Shown here in pieces: positions 14,202-22,464 of a DNA stretch of 26,858 nt. The translations under genes were made by a program, and so were the position numbers. Below the pieces are notes generated by a model. It was not told the DNA's origin. It was given only the letters and a program-made list of their open reading frames with translations, and ran no database searches. Each line of letters starts with the position of its first letter. The first letter of the stretch is position 1. The DNA comes from JBCCZC01 sp039188505 (GTDB taxonomy: Bacteria; Pseudomonadota; Gammaproteobacteria; Xanthomonadales; SZUA-38), in the NCBI GenBank assembly GCA_039188505.1, contig JBCCZC010000018.1, forward strand, positions 1 to 26,858, given 5' to 3'.

Positions 14202-15518
14202 TCAGGCGCTGCGCAGGACCGCCGCTGTGGCCTCCGCCGCCATGATGCCCGTCTCGAAGGCGCGGCCCACGCTGGCGCCGCTGACCGGGTGGCATGCGTC
14301 CCCCGCAAAGAACAGGCGGTCCGCGAGCGGGCGCCGCAGCGCCTCGCGCTGCTTGTGGCCGCCGGGCCGCGCCGATGCGTAGGAGCCCCGGGTCCAGGGG
14401 TTCTGGCCCCAGCGCGAGAAGGTGCCGGTCTCGAAGGCCGTGTCGATGTCCGAGCCGAGCAGATCCGCAAGATGGTCGCGCCCCCAGGCAATCGCTGCCT
14501 CGGGGCCCGCGCGCTCGAGATCGCGGCTCAGGTCACCGCCGGTCCAGAGCATGTGCAGGCCGCTGCCGTCGACGTTGTAGAGCAGGCCGGGGGCGCGTCT
14601 GCCGGGTTCATCCGGCGTGACGTAGAGGTTCTCGCCCAGGCCCGGGACGTCGCCCCGGTAACGCAACCCCACGTGGTTGTAGACGCCCATGGGGTAGGCG
14701 GCGATGGCCTCACGTTTCCAGGTCGGCAAGGCCGGGTCGAAGCGGATCGAGTCGCTTGCGAGGACGCCGGTGGACACGGTCACGATCACCGCATCTGCGC
14801 GGAGCGTGCCGATGCTGGCTTCGACGATCACCTTGCGGCCAGCCCAGCGGATACGCTCGACCGCGGCGCCGAGTTGCACAGGTATGCCGCGACCGATATG
14901 CGCCACGAGCGCCCCGAGGCCTTCGCGGCAGAGCCAGTTCTCGCCGTCGGGCTCGTCGAGCACGTAGGCGGCGGAGATCTCGGCCGGCTCCTTGCCGTAC
15001 CAGGTGTCCGCGATGAGCGATACGAGCTGCGAGTGCCAGGGATGGTCGTCGGCCAGAAAGTCGCCGAGGGAGGCATCGCTGTTCGTCCGCAAACCGGCCT
15101 CGACGTCGGCGAAGTAGCTCTCCTGAGCGGCGTACCAGTCTGCCAGGCGATGCTCGCCGACGGCCGACGCGCTGATGAGCATCTCCCGACCCGGATCGCC
15201 GTAGACGTCGAAGCCATGGCGGCGTCCGTAGCCGACGAGGGGATTGTTGCCGCCATCGTGGAGCCAATGGCAGCCGCGATCGTAGGGAAGTCCGAAGGTG
15301 TCTGTCTCCGTGTAGGCGCGACCGCCGATGCGCTGGGCCGCTTCCAGAACGATGACCCGACAGCCGGCGTCGGCAAGCGTCCGGGCCGCGCCGAGTCCCG
15401 CAGCGCCCGCGCCGACGACGATAGCGGTGCCGTCGACCGACGCGCGGCGTGAGGTTGCACAGGCGGTCACCATGGCGGCGGAGGCGGCAGTCAGGAACAT
15501 GCGACGACGGCGATCCAT
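14202..15518 (-). CDS. Tat-type lipoprotein flavin amine oxidase
   Basis: A 438-residue FAD-dependent oxidase of the monoamine/polyamine oxidase family, predicted to oxidise an amine to an aldehyde or imine with release of hydrogen peroxide. The N-terminus combines a twin-arginine motif (R-R-R-M-F-L-T-A, residues 4-11) with a lipobox (V-T-A-C, 17-20), so the folded flavoprotein is probably exported and lipid-anchored. The FAD fold starts with GAGAAG (36-41), E59 for ribose binding, and the R-I-G-G-R-A motif (63-68). The C-terminal FAD motif is FFAGDACHPVSGASVGRAFE. Start 15518 includes the whole Tat motif; the ATG at 15500 would lose it. It is divergent from the transmembrane regulator at 15639, which may control it. 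The substrate cannot be told. Confidence 0.88.
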   Translation of the reverse strand: MDRRRRMFLTAASAAMVTACATSRRASVDGTAIVVGAGAAGLGAARTLADAGCRVIVLEAAQRIGGRAYTETDTFGLPYDRGCHWLHDGGNNPLVGYGRRHGFDVYGDPGREMLISASAVGEHRLADWYAAQESYFADVEAGLRTNSDASLGDFLADDHPWHSQLVSLIADTWYGKEPAEISAAYVLDEPDGENWLCREGLGALVAHIGRGIPVQLGAAVERIRWAGRKVIVEASIGTLRADAVIVTVSTGVLASDSIRFDPALPTWKREAIAAYPMGVYNHVGLRYRGDVPGLGENLYVTPDEPGRRAPGLLYNVDGSGLHMLWTGGDLSRDLERAGPEAAIAWGRDHLADLLGSDIDTAFETGTFSRWGQNPWTRGSYASARPGGHKQREALRRPLADRLFFAGDACHPVSGASVGRAFETGIMAAEATAAVLRSA

Positions 15519-15599
15519 GGGCCGAGCTTGACCACGATGGCGAGAACGCCGGGTGAGGAGCTGAGCCTTCAATCCGGTCGCGACCTCGTCTGACTGGCC

Positions 15600-15605
15600 T
15601 ATACT
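15600..15605 (+). promoter_or_regulatory. Candidate -10 box of the transmembrane regulator gene
   Basis: TATACT (5 of 6 matches to the sigma-70 -10 consensus) lies 33 bases before the ATG at 15639. No good -35 element is found 16-18 bases upstream, so the promoter would be weak or activator-dependent. Confidence 0.35.
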
Positions 15606-15638
15606 CCAATCACGAAGGCATTCGTAGTTGGAGGGAAG

Positions 15639-17654
15639 ATGAGGCATCGCACAACCGGCAGGACCCGGCACGCATTCCGTCTCGGGGCTGCGGTCGTCTA
15701 CCCGGACCGGCACAGTATCGAGCGGGATGGGCGCCTCATCGCGTTGCAGCCCAAGGTCGTCCAGGTCTTGGAAGAGCTGGCGGCCGCCGCGGGGAGTACG
15801 GTCATGCGCGACGACCTGCTCGACGCGGTCTGGGGTGCTCATGGATCGGCGGAGCTGTTGAACAACGCGATCTGGAAACTGCGTCGAGCGCTGGGAGACG
15901 GCCCGGAGAGCCGCATCATCGAAACCGTGCCGCGGCTCGGCTACCGGCTTACGCGTCGACCGGAACCAGCGGAAGCACCGGGGCATGGCTGGAAGCGGCC
16001 CGGCGCCCTGGTCGCCGCGGCGCTGATCGTCGTGCTCGCGGCGACGGCAGGCCCCTGGCGGTCACCGGCGGAGTCCGCGATGCCGACCATCGGCAGCACA
16101 GAACGCCTCGTACCGATGGCCGGGGTACTCAGCGGGCCGGCATTCTCGCCGGATGGTCGCCAGGTGGCCTACGTGGCCCCCGACGGGAGCTATCACACGG
16201 ACCTGTTCCTCTACGATCGTGCCGCCGGGGAAGCACGCAGGCTGACAGACGACCCCGCCTGGAATTTCCGCCCTGCGTTCAGCACCGGTGGGCTGCTTGC
16301 CGTCTTCAGGTATCTGGATGGTGGGTGTTCGATCGAAGTCTTCGCGGGCAGCAGCGGCACGAGGCTTGCGGGGGTCGCCTGCGACAACGTCGACGGCCGC
16401 GGACTCGCCTGGTCGAGCGACGACGAACTGCTCGTGTCTGAGGGGGGCAGTCTGCTGGCGATCGACTGGGCGACGGGGGTACGTCGGCCGGTGCTGCCGG
16501 ACGATGAGCGGTGGCTGCTCGCGCCGGTCCAGGCACCCGATGGTCAGCAGCTCGCGGCCATCGAGCGCCACGATACGGGCGAGCGGGTCGTCGTTGCCGG
16601 CGCCAAGACGGCGGTCGGTCCCACGCACGATCACATCGGCGGGTTGACGTGGCTGGGGAGCGGCAAGCTGGCGTTTGCCGCGAGCCGCGGCGCGGGTGAC
16701 CATGAACTGTGGCGCTGGCAGGTGAACGACCCCGCTGGCCCCGTCAGGATCGGCCGCGTGCCGGGTGAGAATCAGAGACTGAGCTTCGATGCCCGCTCCG
16801 GCGTGTTGGCGTTCGATGCGCTGCGAGACCGGACCGATCTTCTGCTCGCGGGTGACGCGCCGAACACGGCGGCAAAGCGGCTTGCGACCACGGCCGCACG
16901 CGAGTACGCCCCAGCGGTATCGCCCGACGGACGCCGCCTTGCGTGGCTCAATGATCGCCCGGCTCCGGGCAGCCTGTGGGTGCGGGAACTGCCCGCGGGA
17001 CAGGCCCAGCACCTGGCTTTCGTGGACGCGGTCGTGGAGGGATTGGCCTGGGTCGGGAACGGGCGCCTGGTGGGGACCGTTCGCACGGAGGGTCGCACGG
17101 ACCTGGTGCTGATCGCACCGGACACCGGGGCCGTCGAACCGCTCGTCGAGGAACCAGCCCGACGCCTGGGTCCCACCGCAACACCCGATGGCCGGCACGT
17201 GTTCTTTTCCGAGCGCAACGACGATGGCTGGCTCGCCGTTCGGCTCGACCTGGCGTCGGGGAGCCGCGATCCCTTCCGGCGTCCCGGGTTGCAGCGCGTT
17301 GTTCCTGCGCACGATGGCGCTGGCTTCTATTTCACCCGAAGGGACGAATCCGGAATCTGGTACTCGCGACTGGGATCGGATGCCGTGGAGCGGGTTGCAC
17401 CCGGCGTCGCGAAGCGGGATTGGGGGAACTGGGGCCTGGCTGGCGACGGGGCAATCGTCCGTCTCGAGCGCTTCGACGGCGGCAACCGCCTGTGGCGCCA
17501 TGATCTGGATCGCGGGACCGTGTCCCAGCTCGGCTTCCTCCAGGGCAACGTGCTCCCCGGCGCCAACCTCGCCGTTGATCAGGCGGGCCAGGTCATCGTG
17601 GCCACGGAGGACGGCTACGAGGGCGAACTGCTCGCGCTCTCGATCCACCGGTAG
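15639..17654 (+). CDS. CadC/ToxR-like transmembrane regulator with beta-propeller
   Basis: A 671-residue one-component membrane regulator. Residues about 12-106 are an OmpR/PhoB-type winged helix (IALQPKVVQVLEELAAAAG, then LLNNAIWKLRRALGDGPE, then IIETVPRLGYRL). Residues about 121-137 are a single membrane helix. Residues about 150-671 are a periplasmic WD40-like/PD40 (TolB-type) propeller with repeated S-P-D-G-R motifs (for example FSPDGRQVAYV, VSPDGRRLAWL, ATPDGRHVFF). DNA is bound from the membrane, and the propeller presumably senses a periplasmic ligand or protein. GGAGG lies 4-5 bases before the ATG. It is divergent from the amine oxidase and upstream of the amidohydrolase, so either may be its target. 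There is no kinase or receiver domain. Confidence 0.9.
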   Translation: MRHRTTGRTRHAFRLGAAVVYPDRHSIERDGRLIALQPKVVQVLEELAAAAGSTVMRDDLLDAVWGAHGSAELLNNAIWKLRRALGDGPESRIIETVPRLGYRLTRRPEPAEAPGHGWKRPGALVAAALIVVLAATAGPWRSPAESAMPTIGSTERLVPMAGVLSGPAFSPDGRQVAYVAPDGSYHTDLFLYDRAAGEARRLTDDPAWNFRPAFSTGGLLAVFRYLDGGCSIEVFAGSSGTRLAGVACDNVDGRGLAWSSDDELLVSEGGSLLAIDWATGVRRPVLPDDERWLLAPVQAPDGQQLAAIERHDTGERVVVAGAKTAVGPTHDHIGGLTWLGSGKLAFAASRGAGDHELWRWQVNDPAGPVRIGRVPGENQRLSFDARSGVLAFDALRDRTDLLLAGDAPNTAAKRLATTAAREYAPAVSPDGRRLAWLNDRPAPGSLWVRELPAGQAQHLAFVDAVVEGLAWVGNGRLVGTVRTEGRTDLVLIAPDTGAVEPLVEEPARRLGPTATPDGRHVFFSERNDDGWLAVRLDLASGSRDPFRRPGLQRVVPAHDGAGFYFTRRDESGIWYSRLGSDAVERVAPGVAKRDWGNWGLAGDGAIVRLERFDGGNRLWRHDLDRGTVSQLGFLQGNVLPGANLAVDQAGQVIVATEDGYEGELLALSIHR

Positions 17655-17779
17655 GAGCGATTTCGTGCGCGAACGGTGCCCGGAGAGAAATCGGTGAGGC
17701 GCTGGCGAGCTTGCGTTCATGGCCCTCGCGGACCCTCGGAGTACGCTGGGCTCGGGTTACGGAATCCGGAGTTCGGCAC

Positions 17780-20011
17780 GTGTCTGACACTCGCGGCAAG
17801 AAGGCAATCGGCGGCGCGCTCCTCGCGATGATCCTGCTGGCGCTGACCTCGCCGACCCGGGCCAATCCGGTCGGTGGCCTCTACTTCGACCCGGACCGGG
17901 CCGGTCACGGTTTCGATCTGCGGCCCGTTGGTGCCTCCTGGGTCATCGTGTTCTACACGTACGATACCGACGGACAGCCGGAGTGGATGCTCGGGGTTCT
18001 TGCCAGCGATGGCGACGCCGCGCTGAGCGGATCCCTCGACGTATTCGACTACCAGGAGGGGCGCGAGCCGCGCCAGGCGACGCTCCGTCGTGCGGGCGAT
18101 GTGCGTCTGGACTTCGCGGCCAGCTGCGGGGGCGGCGCCGGAATCGCGTTCGACTGGACCCTGGATGGCGACACGGGCGCATGGTGCGTGCAGTCGCTCC
18201 TCGACCAGGCCGTGCCGCCCCCGGCGGACTTCTCCGGTCTCTGGTTCGCGCCCGATGACGCCGGCTGGGGGCTGAGCCTCGCGTTCGAGGTGCGGGAGCC
18301 CGACACCACCGAGGTCCAGATCCTCTTCTACTACGATGATGCCGGGCTGCCACGCTGGGCGCTGGGGTCCGGGAGTGGCGGTGCGGAGTCATCGCTCGTC
18401 CTCAACAATTTCCGCGGGTACTGTCGAACCTGCGAACCCGTCCCGCTCGCATCGGCGGACGCTGGCGAGATCAGCCACGCGCTGGCGGTGCGGGACGGAC
18501 TGCCGATTGGGTCGGCCAGGATCGACGTCGCCTATGCGCTCGGCGCCGGTCGCTGGGACCGGGAAACCGAGCGACTGCTGCAGCTGTCCTCTCCACAGGC
18601 GGGCCTGATCCCCGTACCGGCTGTCGTCGAACCAGATCGTCCGATTGCGATCGTGGATACCACGGTCGTGCCCATGAACGAGCCGGACGTCGTCCGGACC
18701 CATCAGACCGTGGTGGTCGAGGCTGGTGCCATCGTCGCGGTAGGGGACGTCGCTACGGTCGTGGTGCCCGATAGGGCCGTGCGCATCGACGGCCGCGGCC
18801 GCTTCGTGGGGCCGGGGCTCCACGACATGCATACGCACTTCACCTTCGGCGGCGTCACGCCCATGTTCGAGGCGGGCACGCTGTTCATCGCCAACGGAGT
18901 GACCACGGTGCTGAACATGGGCGATGGCGGCACCCAGAACCTCCCGGGCACCGACGCCGTCTTCGGCGCCGGAACCCGCATCGGTCCGACGGTCTATGCC
19001 GGCAAGGCCGCCTATGGTGCCGCAGACGGCCGGGCCGCGTCGGCCACGGTGACGTCGCCGGCGGCGGCCACGGCCTACGCCGAGCAGGCGCAGGCCGAGG
19101 GCTACCGCTTCCTCAAGCTCTACAACGCCCTGACGCCCACCGTCGTTTCGCGGTTTATCGACGAAGGAGAGCGTCTGGGCATGCCGGTCAACGGCCATCT
19201 TCCGAAAACCATGAGCATGCGCCAGGCCCTCGAGGGCGGGCAGGGCATGATCGCCCACGTCGCGGAGATCTATTTCACGCTGCTCGGCAACCAGCCCAAC
19301 GAGGCGCTGCTGCCCGAGGCGGCGGCGCTCATGCTGGAACACGACGTATACCTGACGGACACGCTGACGGCATCCGAGTCCTTCGCCGCCAACTACGGCG
19401 GCAACGAGGCCAATTTCGAGATCTTCTCGCGGCGTGAGGGCATCCAGTACCAGCCAACCACCTTCGCCGAACGCGGCTGGCGCAACTTCTTCGAAAGCAG
19501 CACGTTACAGCCACCGGGGTCGCGGCCGGGCCAGCTCGACGCCCGCCTGGCCTTCTTCAAGCAGATGGTGCGCTTTTTCAGCGATGCGGGTGTACCCCTG
19601 ATCCTCGGCACAGACTCGCCCGGACACGTCGGGGTGATCTCCGGGTTCTCCGTGCACGAGAACCTCCGCCTCTACGACGAGATCGGGTTGCAGCCCTTCG
19701 CGGCCTACGCAGCGGCGTCCCGCAATCCCGGGCGCTACCTGTCCGATTCCCTTGGCGAGGCCATGCCCTGGGGCACGGTCGAGGTGGGGATGCGGGCAGA
19801 CCTGCTGCTCCTCGAAGCGAACCCGCTGGATGACCTCGTTCACCTAAAGCGACCCCTTGGTGTGATGACTCGGGGCCGCTTCTACGGCCGAACCCATCTC
19901 GACGAGGCACTCCAAGCACTGGACCTGAAGTACCGGGATCCGTTCACACGCAAGGCCATGGAAGGAGCGTTCGACTGGGGCCGGGAGGAAGTCTGTGATC
20001 ACCAACACTAG
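17780..20011 (+). CDS. Secreted metal-dependent amidohydrolase with N-terminal paired module
   Basis: A 743-residue exported enzyme. The GTG start at 17780 is chosen because GGAG lies 8 bases upstream and it directly precedes a signal peptide (residues 1-28, cleavage at T-R-A). Residues 32-140 and 152-219 are the two-part module shared with the serine hydrolase at 9796 (GGLYFDP...AGHG...FYTYD...G-Q-P-E-W; SGLWFAP...AGWG...FYYD...L-P-R-W; ending GYCRTC). Residues about 285-720 are an amidohydrolase of the imidazolonepropionase/prolidase-like group. Metal and catalytic residues are all visible: H351-x-H353, K446 (FLKLY), H473 (NGHLP), H493 (IAHVAE) and D612 (LGTDSP). Substrate unknown. The reading frame overlaps the next gene by 17 bases, so the two are co-transcribed. 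Confidence 0.9.
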   Translation: MSDTRGKKAIGGALLAMILLALTSPTRANPVGGLYFDPDRAGHGFDLRPVGASWVIVFYTYDTDGQPEWMLGVLASDGDAALSGSLDVFDYQEGREPRQATLRRAGDVRLDFAASCGGGAGIAFDWTLDGDTGAWCVQSLLDQAVPPPADFSGLWFAPDDAGWGLSLAFEVREPDTTEVQILFYYDDAGLPRWALGSGSGGAESSLVLNNFRGYCRTCEPVPLASADAGEISHALAVRDGLPIGSARIDVAYALGAGRWDRETERLLQLSSPQAGLIPVPAVVEPDRPIAIVDTTVVPMNEPDVVRTHQTVVVEAGAIVAVGDVATVVVPDRAVRIDGRGRFVGPGLHDMHTHFTFGGVTPMFEAGTLFIANGVTTVLNMGDGGTQNLPGTDAVFGAGTRIGPTVYAGKAAYGAADGRAASATVTSPAAATAYAEQAQAEGYRFLKLYNALTPTVVSRFIDEGERLGMPVNGHLPKTMSMRQALEGGQGMIAHVAEIYFTLLGNQPNEALLPEAAALMLEHDVYLTDTLTASESFAANYGGNEANFEIFSRREGIQYQPTTFAERGWRNFFESSTLQPPGSRPGQLDARLAFFKQMVRFFSDAGVPLILGTDSPGHVGVISGFSVHENLRLYDEIGLQPFAAYAAASRNPGRYLSDSLGEAMPWGTVEVGMRADLLLLEANPLDDLVHLKRPLGVMTRGRFYGRTHLDEALQALDLKYRDPFTRKAMEGAFDWGREEVCDHQH

Positions 20012-21719
20012 GGTGGGGACCCTACTGGCGCTCGTCCTGCTTGGCTCGTCAGCCGGCGCGCAGCAGGCGATCAACGACGGTCTCAGTGGCGCCTGGTTCG
20101 ACCCGACCAACCCCGGCCAGGGCCTTCTCTTCGACGTGGACGAGGCGCAGTCCTTCTTCTTCGTGGCGTGGTTCACCTTCGAAGAGGCCGGTGCCGACGG
20201 CTCGGCGTCCGGCGTGCCGCGCTGGCTCACGGCGCAGGGAAGCTATGCAGGGTCGACTGCCGATCTGGTGGTCGCCGAGACGACTGGCGGCACGCTCGCT
20301 CAGGCGGGGGGAACCGTGACCGCGCAGGTCGGCACGCTGTCACTGAGCTTCGAGTCCTGCACCGCGGCGACCGCAAGCTATGCGCTGAACGGCGGTGTGA
20401 GCGGTACGATCGCGATCGAGCGCCTGACCCCGACCGGCGGTTGTGCAGGCGGGGCCAAGGGGATCCCGGCAGGGCAGGCCATTCGGGTCGAGACTCTCGC
20501 CGCGGACTTCGATGCGAGCGGGGATGTGTCCGTCGGACCAAGCGGAGACCTCTTCGTCGGCAACTACGGCTCGACCCTGAACGATTCGACGGGCGCGACG
20601 GTGACGCGCGTGGATCTGGACGGGAACGTATCCACCTTCGCGACTGGCCTGAACGGCGCATCGGGCAATGTCTTCGATGCCGATGGCAACCTCTACCAGT
20701 CCAGCATCCGGGACGCTGCCGTGATCCGCGTCGCGCCGGATGGAACGACCGAGGTCTACGCTTCGGGCATTACCGGCGGGGTCATCGGCCTGGCGTTCGA
20801 CTCCCGGGGCAATCTCTATGCCAACTCCTGCGGGGAGAACCGCATCTACCGCATCGCTCCGGATCGGACGGTCTCGGTGTTCGCCCAGGGTTTCCCGCTG
20901 TCCTGCCCGAACGGCCTGACGTCCGATCCCGACGACAACCTCTACGCCGTCAACTTCAACAATGGTGCGATCTCGCGCATCGACCCGACGGGTACCGTGT
21001 CCCTGCTGGCCCGAACACCGGCGGGGACCTTCCGCAGCTCAGGGGGCAACGGCCACGTCACCTTCGGCAACGGGCGCCTCTACACCGTGTCCAACGCGAG
21101 CAGCCAGGTCTTCGAAGTGGGACTGGACGGCACGCTCACGGTGCTGGCCGGCAGCGGTCAACGGGGCCATGCCGATGGCGATCCCGAAACGGCCAGCTTC
21201 CAGATGCCGAACGGGATCGACATCAGCGCGGACGGCCGGCGTCTCTTCCTGAACGAGTCGGAATCGCTCCGGCCCGGCGGGCTGACGGGGACCTATCCGC
21301 TCACGCCGAACCGGCTGCGCATGGTCATGCTCGAGGACGTCGGCATCGATCGGCTCATGACCGGCGCCTGGTTCACGACGACCGCGCCAGGGCAGGGGTT
21401 TCTGTGGGACGTCATCACGGACACCGATGAGCTTTTCCTCGCCTGGTTCACCTACACGGCCGACGGCAGCGGTGCGCAACGCTGGTACACGCTCCAGGGC
21501 CCGTTCGATGGCTCGGCGGCCCCGCTCGAGATCTTCGAGACCACCGGCGGCGTATTCGACGCCCCCGGCGCGACGTCGACGGAGCGCGTCGGCGTGGCCG
21601 AGCTGACCGTAGACGCGTGCGACCGTTCCAGCCTCAGCTTCGCCTTCGACGCAGGTCCCTCGGGGTCGCTGGCGCTGGAGCCGTTGCTGCCGGGAACGAC
21701 CTGTCCATCCGGTCGCTAG
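19995..21719 (+). CDS. Secreted NHL/SMP-30-like six-bladed propeller flanked by modules
   Basis: A 574-residue exported protein beginning with GTG at 19995, with GGGAGGA just upstream, inside the end of the amidohydrolase gene. Residues 1-22 are a signal peptide (A-G-A then Q-Q). Residues 31-150 are one module (SGAWFDP...PGQG...AWFTF...V-P-R-W). Residues about 160-445 are a beta-propeller with six blade motifs of the type x-G-x-L-[YF] at about 183, 230, 271, 313, 359 and 414, including P-N-G turns (305-307, 405-407) as in SMP-30/NHL proteins. Residues 456-570 are a second module (TGAWFTT...PGQG...AWFTY...A-Q-R-W). It may be a lactonase-like enzyme or a binding protein; I do not see a full catalytic set. 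It is coupled to the amidohydrolase. Confidence 0.85.
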   Translation: MITNTRVGTLLALVLLGSSAGAQQAINDGLSGAWFDPTNPGQGLLFDVDEAQSFFFVAWFTFEEAGADGSASGVPRWLTAQGSYAGSTADLVVAETTGGTLAQAGGTVTAQVGTLSLSFESCTAATASYALNGGVSGTIAIERLTPTGGCAGGAKGIPAGQAIRVETLAADFDASGDVSVGPSGDLFVGNYGSTLNDSTGATVTRVDLDGNVSTFATGLNGASGNVFDADGNLYQSSIRDAAVIRVAPDGTTEVYASGITGGVIGLAFDSRGNLYANSCGENRIYRIAPDRTVSVFAQGFPLSCPNGLTSDPDDNLYAVNFNNGAISRIDPTGTVSLLARTPAGTFRSSGGNGHVTFGNGRLYTVSNASSQVFEVGLDGTLTVLAGSGQRGHADGDPETASFQMPNGIDISADGRRLFLNESESLRPGGLTGTYPLTPNRLRMVMLEDVGIDRLMTGAWFTTTAPGQGFLWDVITDTDELFLAWFTYTADGSGAQRWYTLQGPFDGSAAPLEIFETTGGVFDAPGATSTERVGVAELTVDACDRSSLSFAFDAGPSGSLALEPLLPGTTCPSGR

Positions 21720-21801
21720 TGCATCTCCGCGGCGATCCATCGGACTGATCCGTTCCCCGCGCGGATTCCACGTCGAGGGCGGAATAAGCAGAAAGATCGC
21801 C

Positions 21802-21827
21802 TAAAATTTCATGTGGACAACATGAAA
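21802..21827 (+). promoter_or_regulatory. vapBC promoter and operator palindrome
   Basis: TTTCATGT (21807-21814), five bases, then ACATGAAA (21820-21827): perfect 8-bp arms. A TAAAAT -10-like box (21802-21807) abuts the left arm, and the vapB ribosome site follows 3 bases after the right arm. Position and symmetry fit the autorepression operator bound by the VapBC complex. Confidence 0.7.
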
Positions 21828-21840
21828 GCAGGTGATCGGG

Positions 21841-22068
21841 ATGAAAATGGTACAGATTCGAAACGTGCCGGACGACTTGCACCGTCTCCTGAAGGCACGA
21901 GCGGCGCTGGCCGGTCGGTCGCTGAGCGACATGATCCTTGAAGAACTGGAGCGGCTGGTGGTCCTGCCGACACCGGCAGAACTCTGCGAGCGCCTGTCTC
22001 GGGTCGAGCCGTTCACCATGAGCGCCAGCTCGGCCGAGATGATTCGCCGGGAGCGGGACGAACGCTGA
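21841..22068 (+). CDS. vapB: VapB/FitA-like ribbon-helix-helix antitoxin
   Basis: A 75-residue antitoxin. Residues about 3-40 form a FitA-type ribbon-helix-helix (VQIRNVPDDLHRLLKARA, then GRSLSDMILEELERL) that should bind the palindrome at 21807-21827. The C-terminal stretch (about 45-75, ending in M-I-R-R-E-R-D-E-R) is the part that usually wraps around and blocks the toxin. The ATG at 21841 has AGGTG 6 bases upstream; a GTG at 21832 is in frame but lies on the ribosome site. The TGA overlaps the toxin ATG by one base (TGATG), so the pair is translationally coupled. Confidence 0.9.
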   Translation: MKMVQIRNVPDDLHRLLKARAALAGRSLSDMILEELERLVVLPTPAELCERLSRVEPFTMSASSAEMIRRERDER

Positions 22069-22463
22069 TGGATGTGCTGGTCGTTGACGCGTCGGTGATC
22101 GTCGATTTGCTGGCGCGCTTCGATCCCGAACCGATCGAGGCCCTCGTTCTGGCGCCGCGGGCCGTTCTCGCCGCTCCCGCGCTCATCGACATCGAGGCTC
22201 TCAGCGCATTCCGGAAGCTGGAGCGGCTCGGAGCGTTTCCGGCAGGCCGTGCCGAGGGCATCGTCGAGGCATACCGCCAGGTTCGGATCGGCCGCTATGA
22301 AGTCCATTCGTTACTGGACAGGATCTGGCGCTCGCGTCGCCGTCTCACCGCCTATGACGCGACCTACGTGGGGCTTGCAGAGATCCTGGGAGCGCCACTT
22401 GTCACCCGAGATCGGAAGCTGGCGAATGCCGCCGCTGACCGGGTTGAAGTGCGCGTGCCCTGA
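22068..22463 (+). CDS. vapC: VapC PIN-domain ribonuclease toxin
   Basis: A 131-residue PIN-domain protein, the usual VapC length. The four acidic metal ligands are present: D7 (VVDASV), E43 (DIEALS), D97 (AYDATY) and D115 (VTRDRKL). Family members cleave specific tRNA or rRNA sites when released from the antitoxin; the target here is unknown. The frame is intact, so the toxin is probably active. It ends one base before the stop of the convergent efflux lipoprotein gene. Confidence 0.92.
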   Translation: MDVLVVDASVIVDLLARFDPEPIEALVLAPRAVLAAPALIDIEALSAFRKLERLGAFPAGRAEGIVEAYRQVRIGRYEVHSLLDRIWRSRRRLTAYDATYVGLAEILGAPLVTRDRKLANAAADRVEVRVP

Positions 22464-22464
22464 C

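Noticed and set aside
14088..15452. Plus-strand open frame (454 codons) opposite the amine oxidase
   Set aside because: It is the antisense of FAD-binding motifs and extends into unrelated genes; a shadow.
17658..17693. CGATTTC and GAAATCG inverted repeat after the transmembrane regulator gene
   Set aside because: Only 7 bp with a 22-base loop and no T-run; not convincing as terminator or operator.
16062..17720. Minus-strand open frame (552 codons) opposite the transmembrane regulator
   Set aside because: No signal, motif or ribosome site; the plus strand carries a clear winged helix and propeller repeats.
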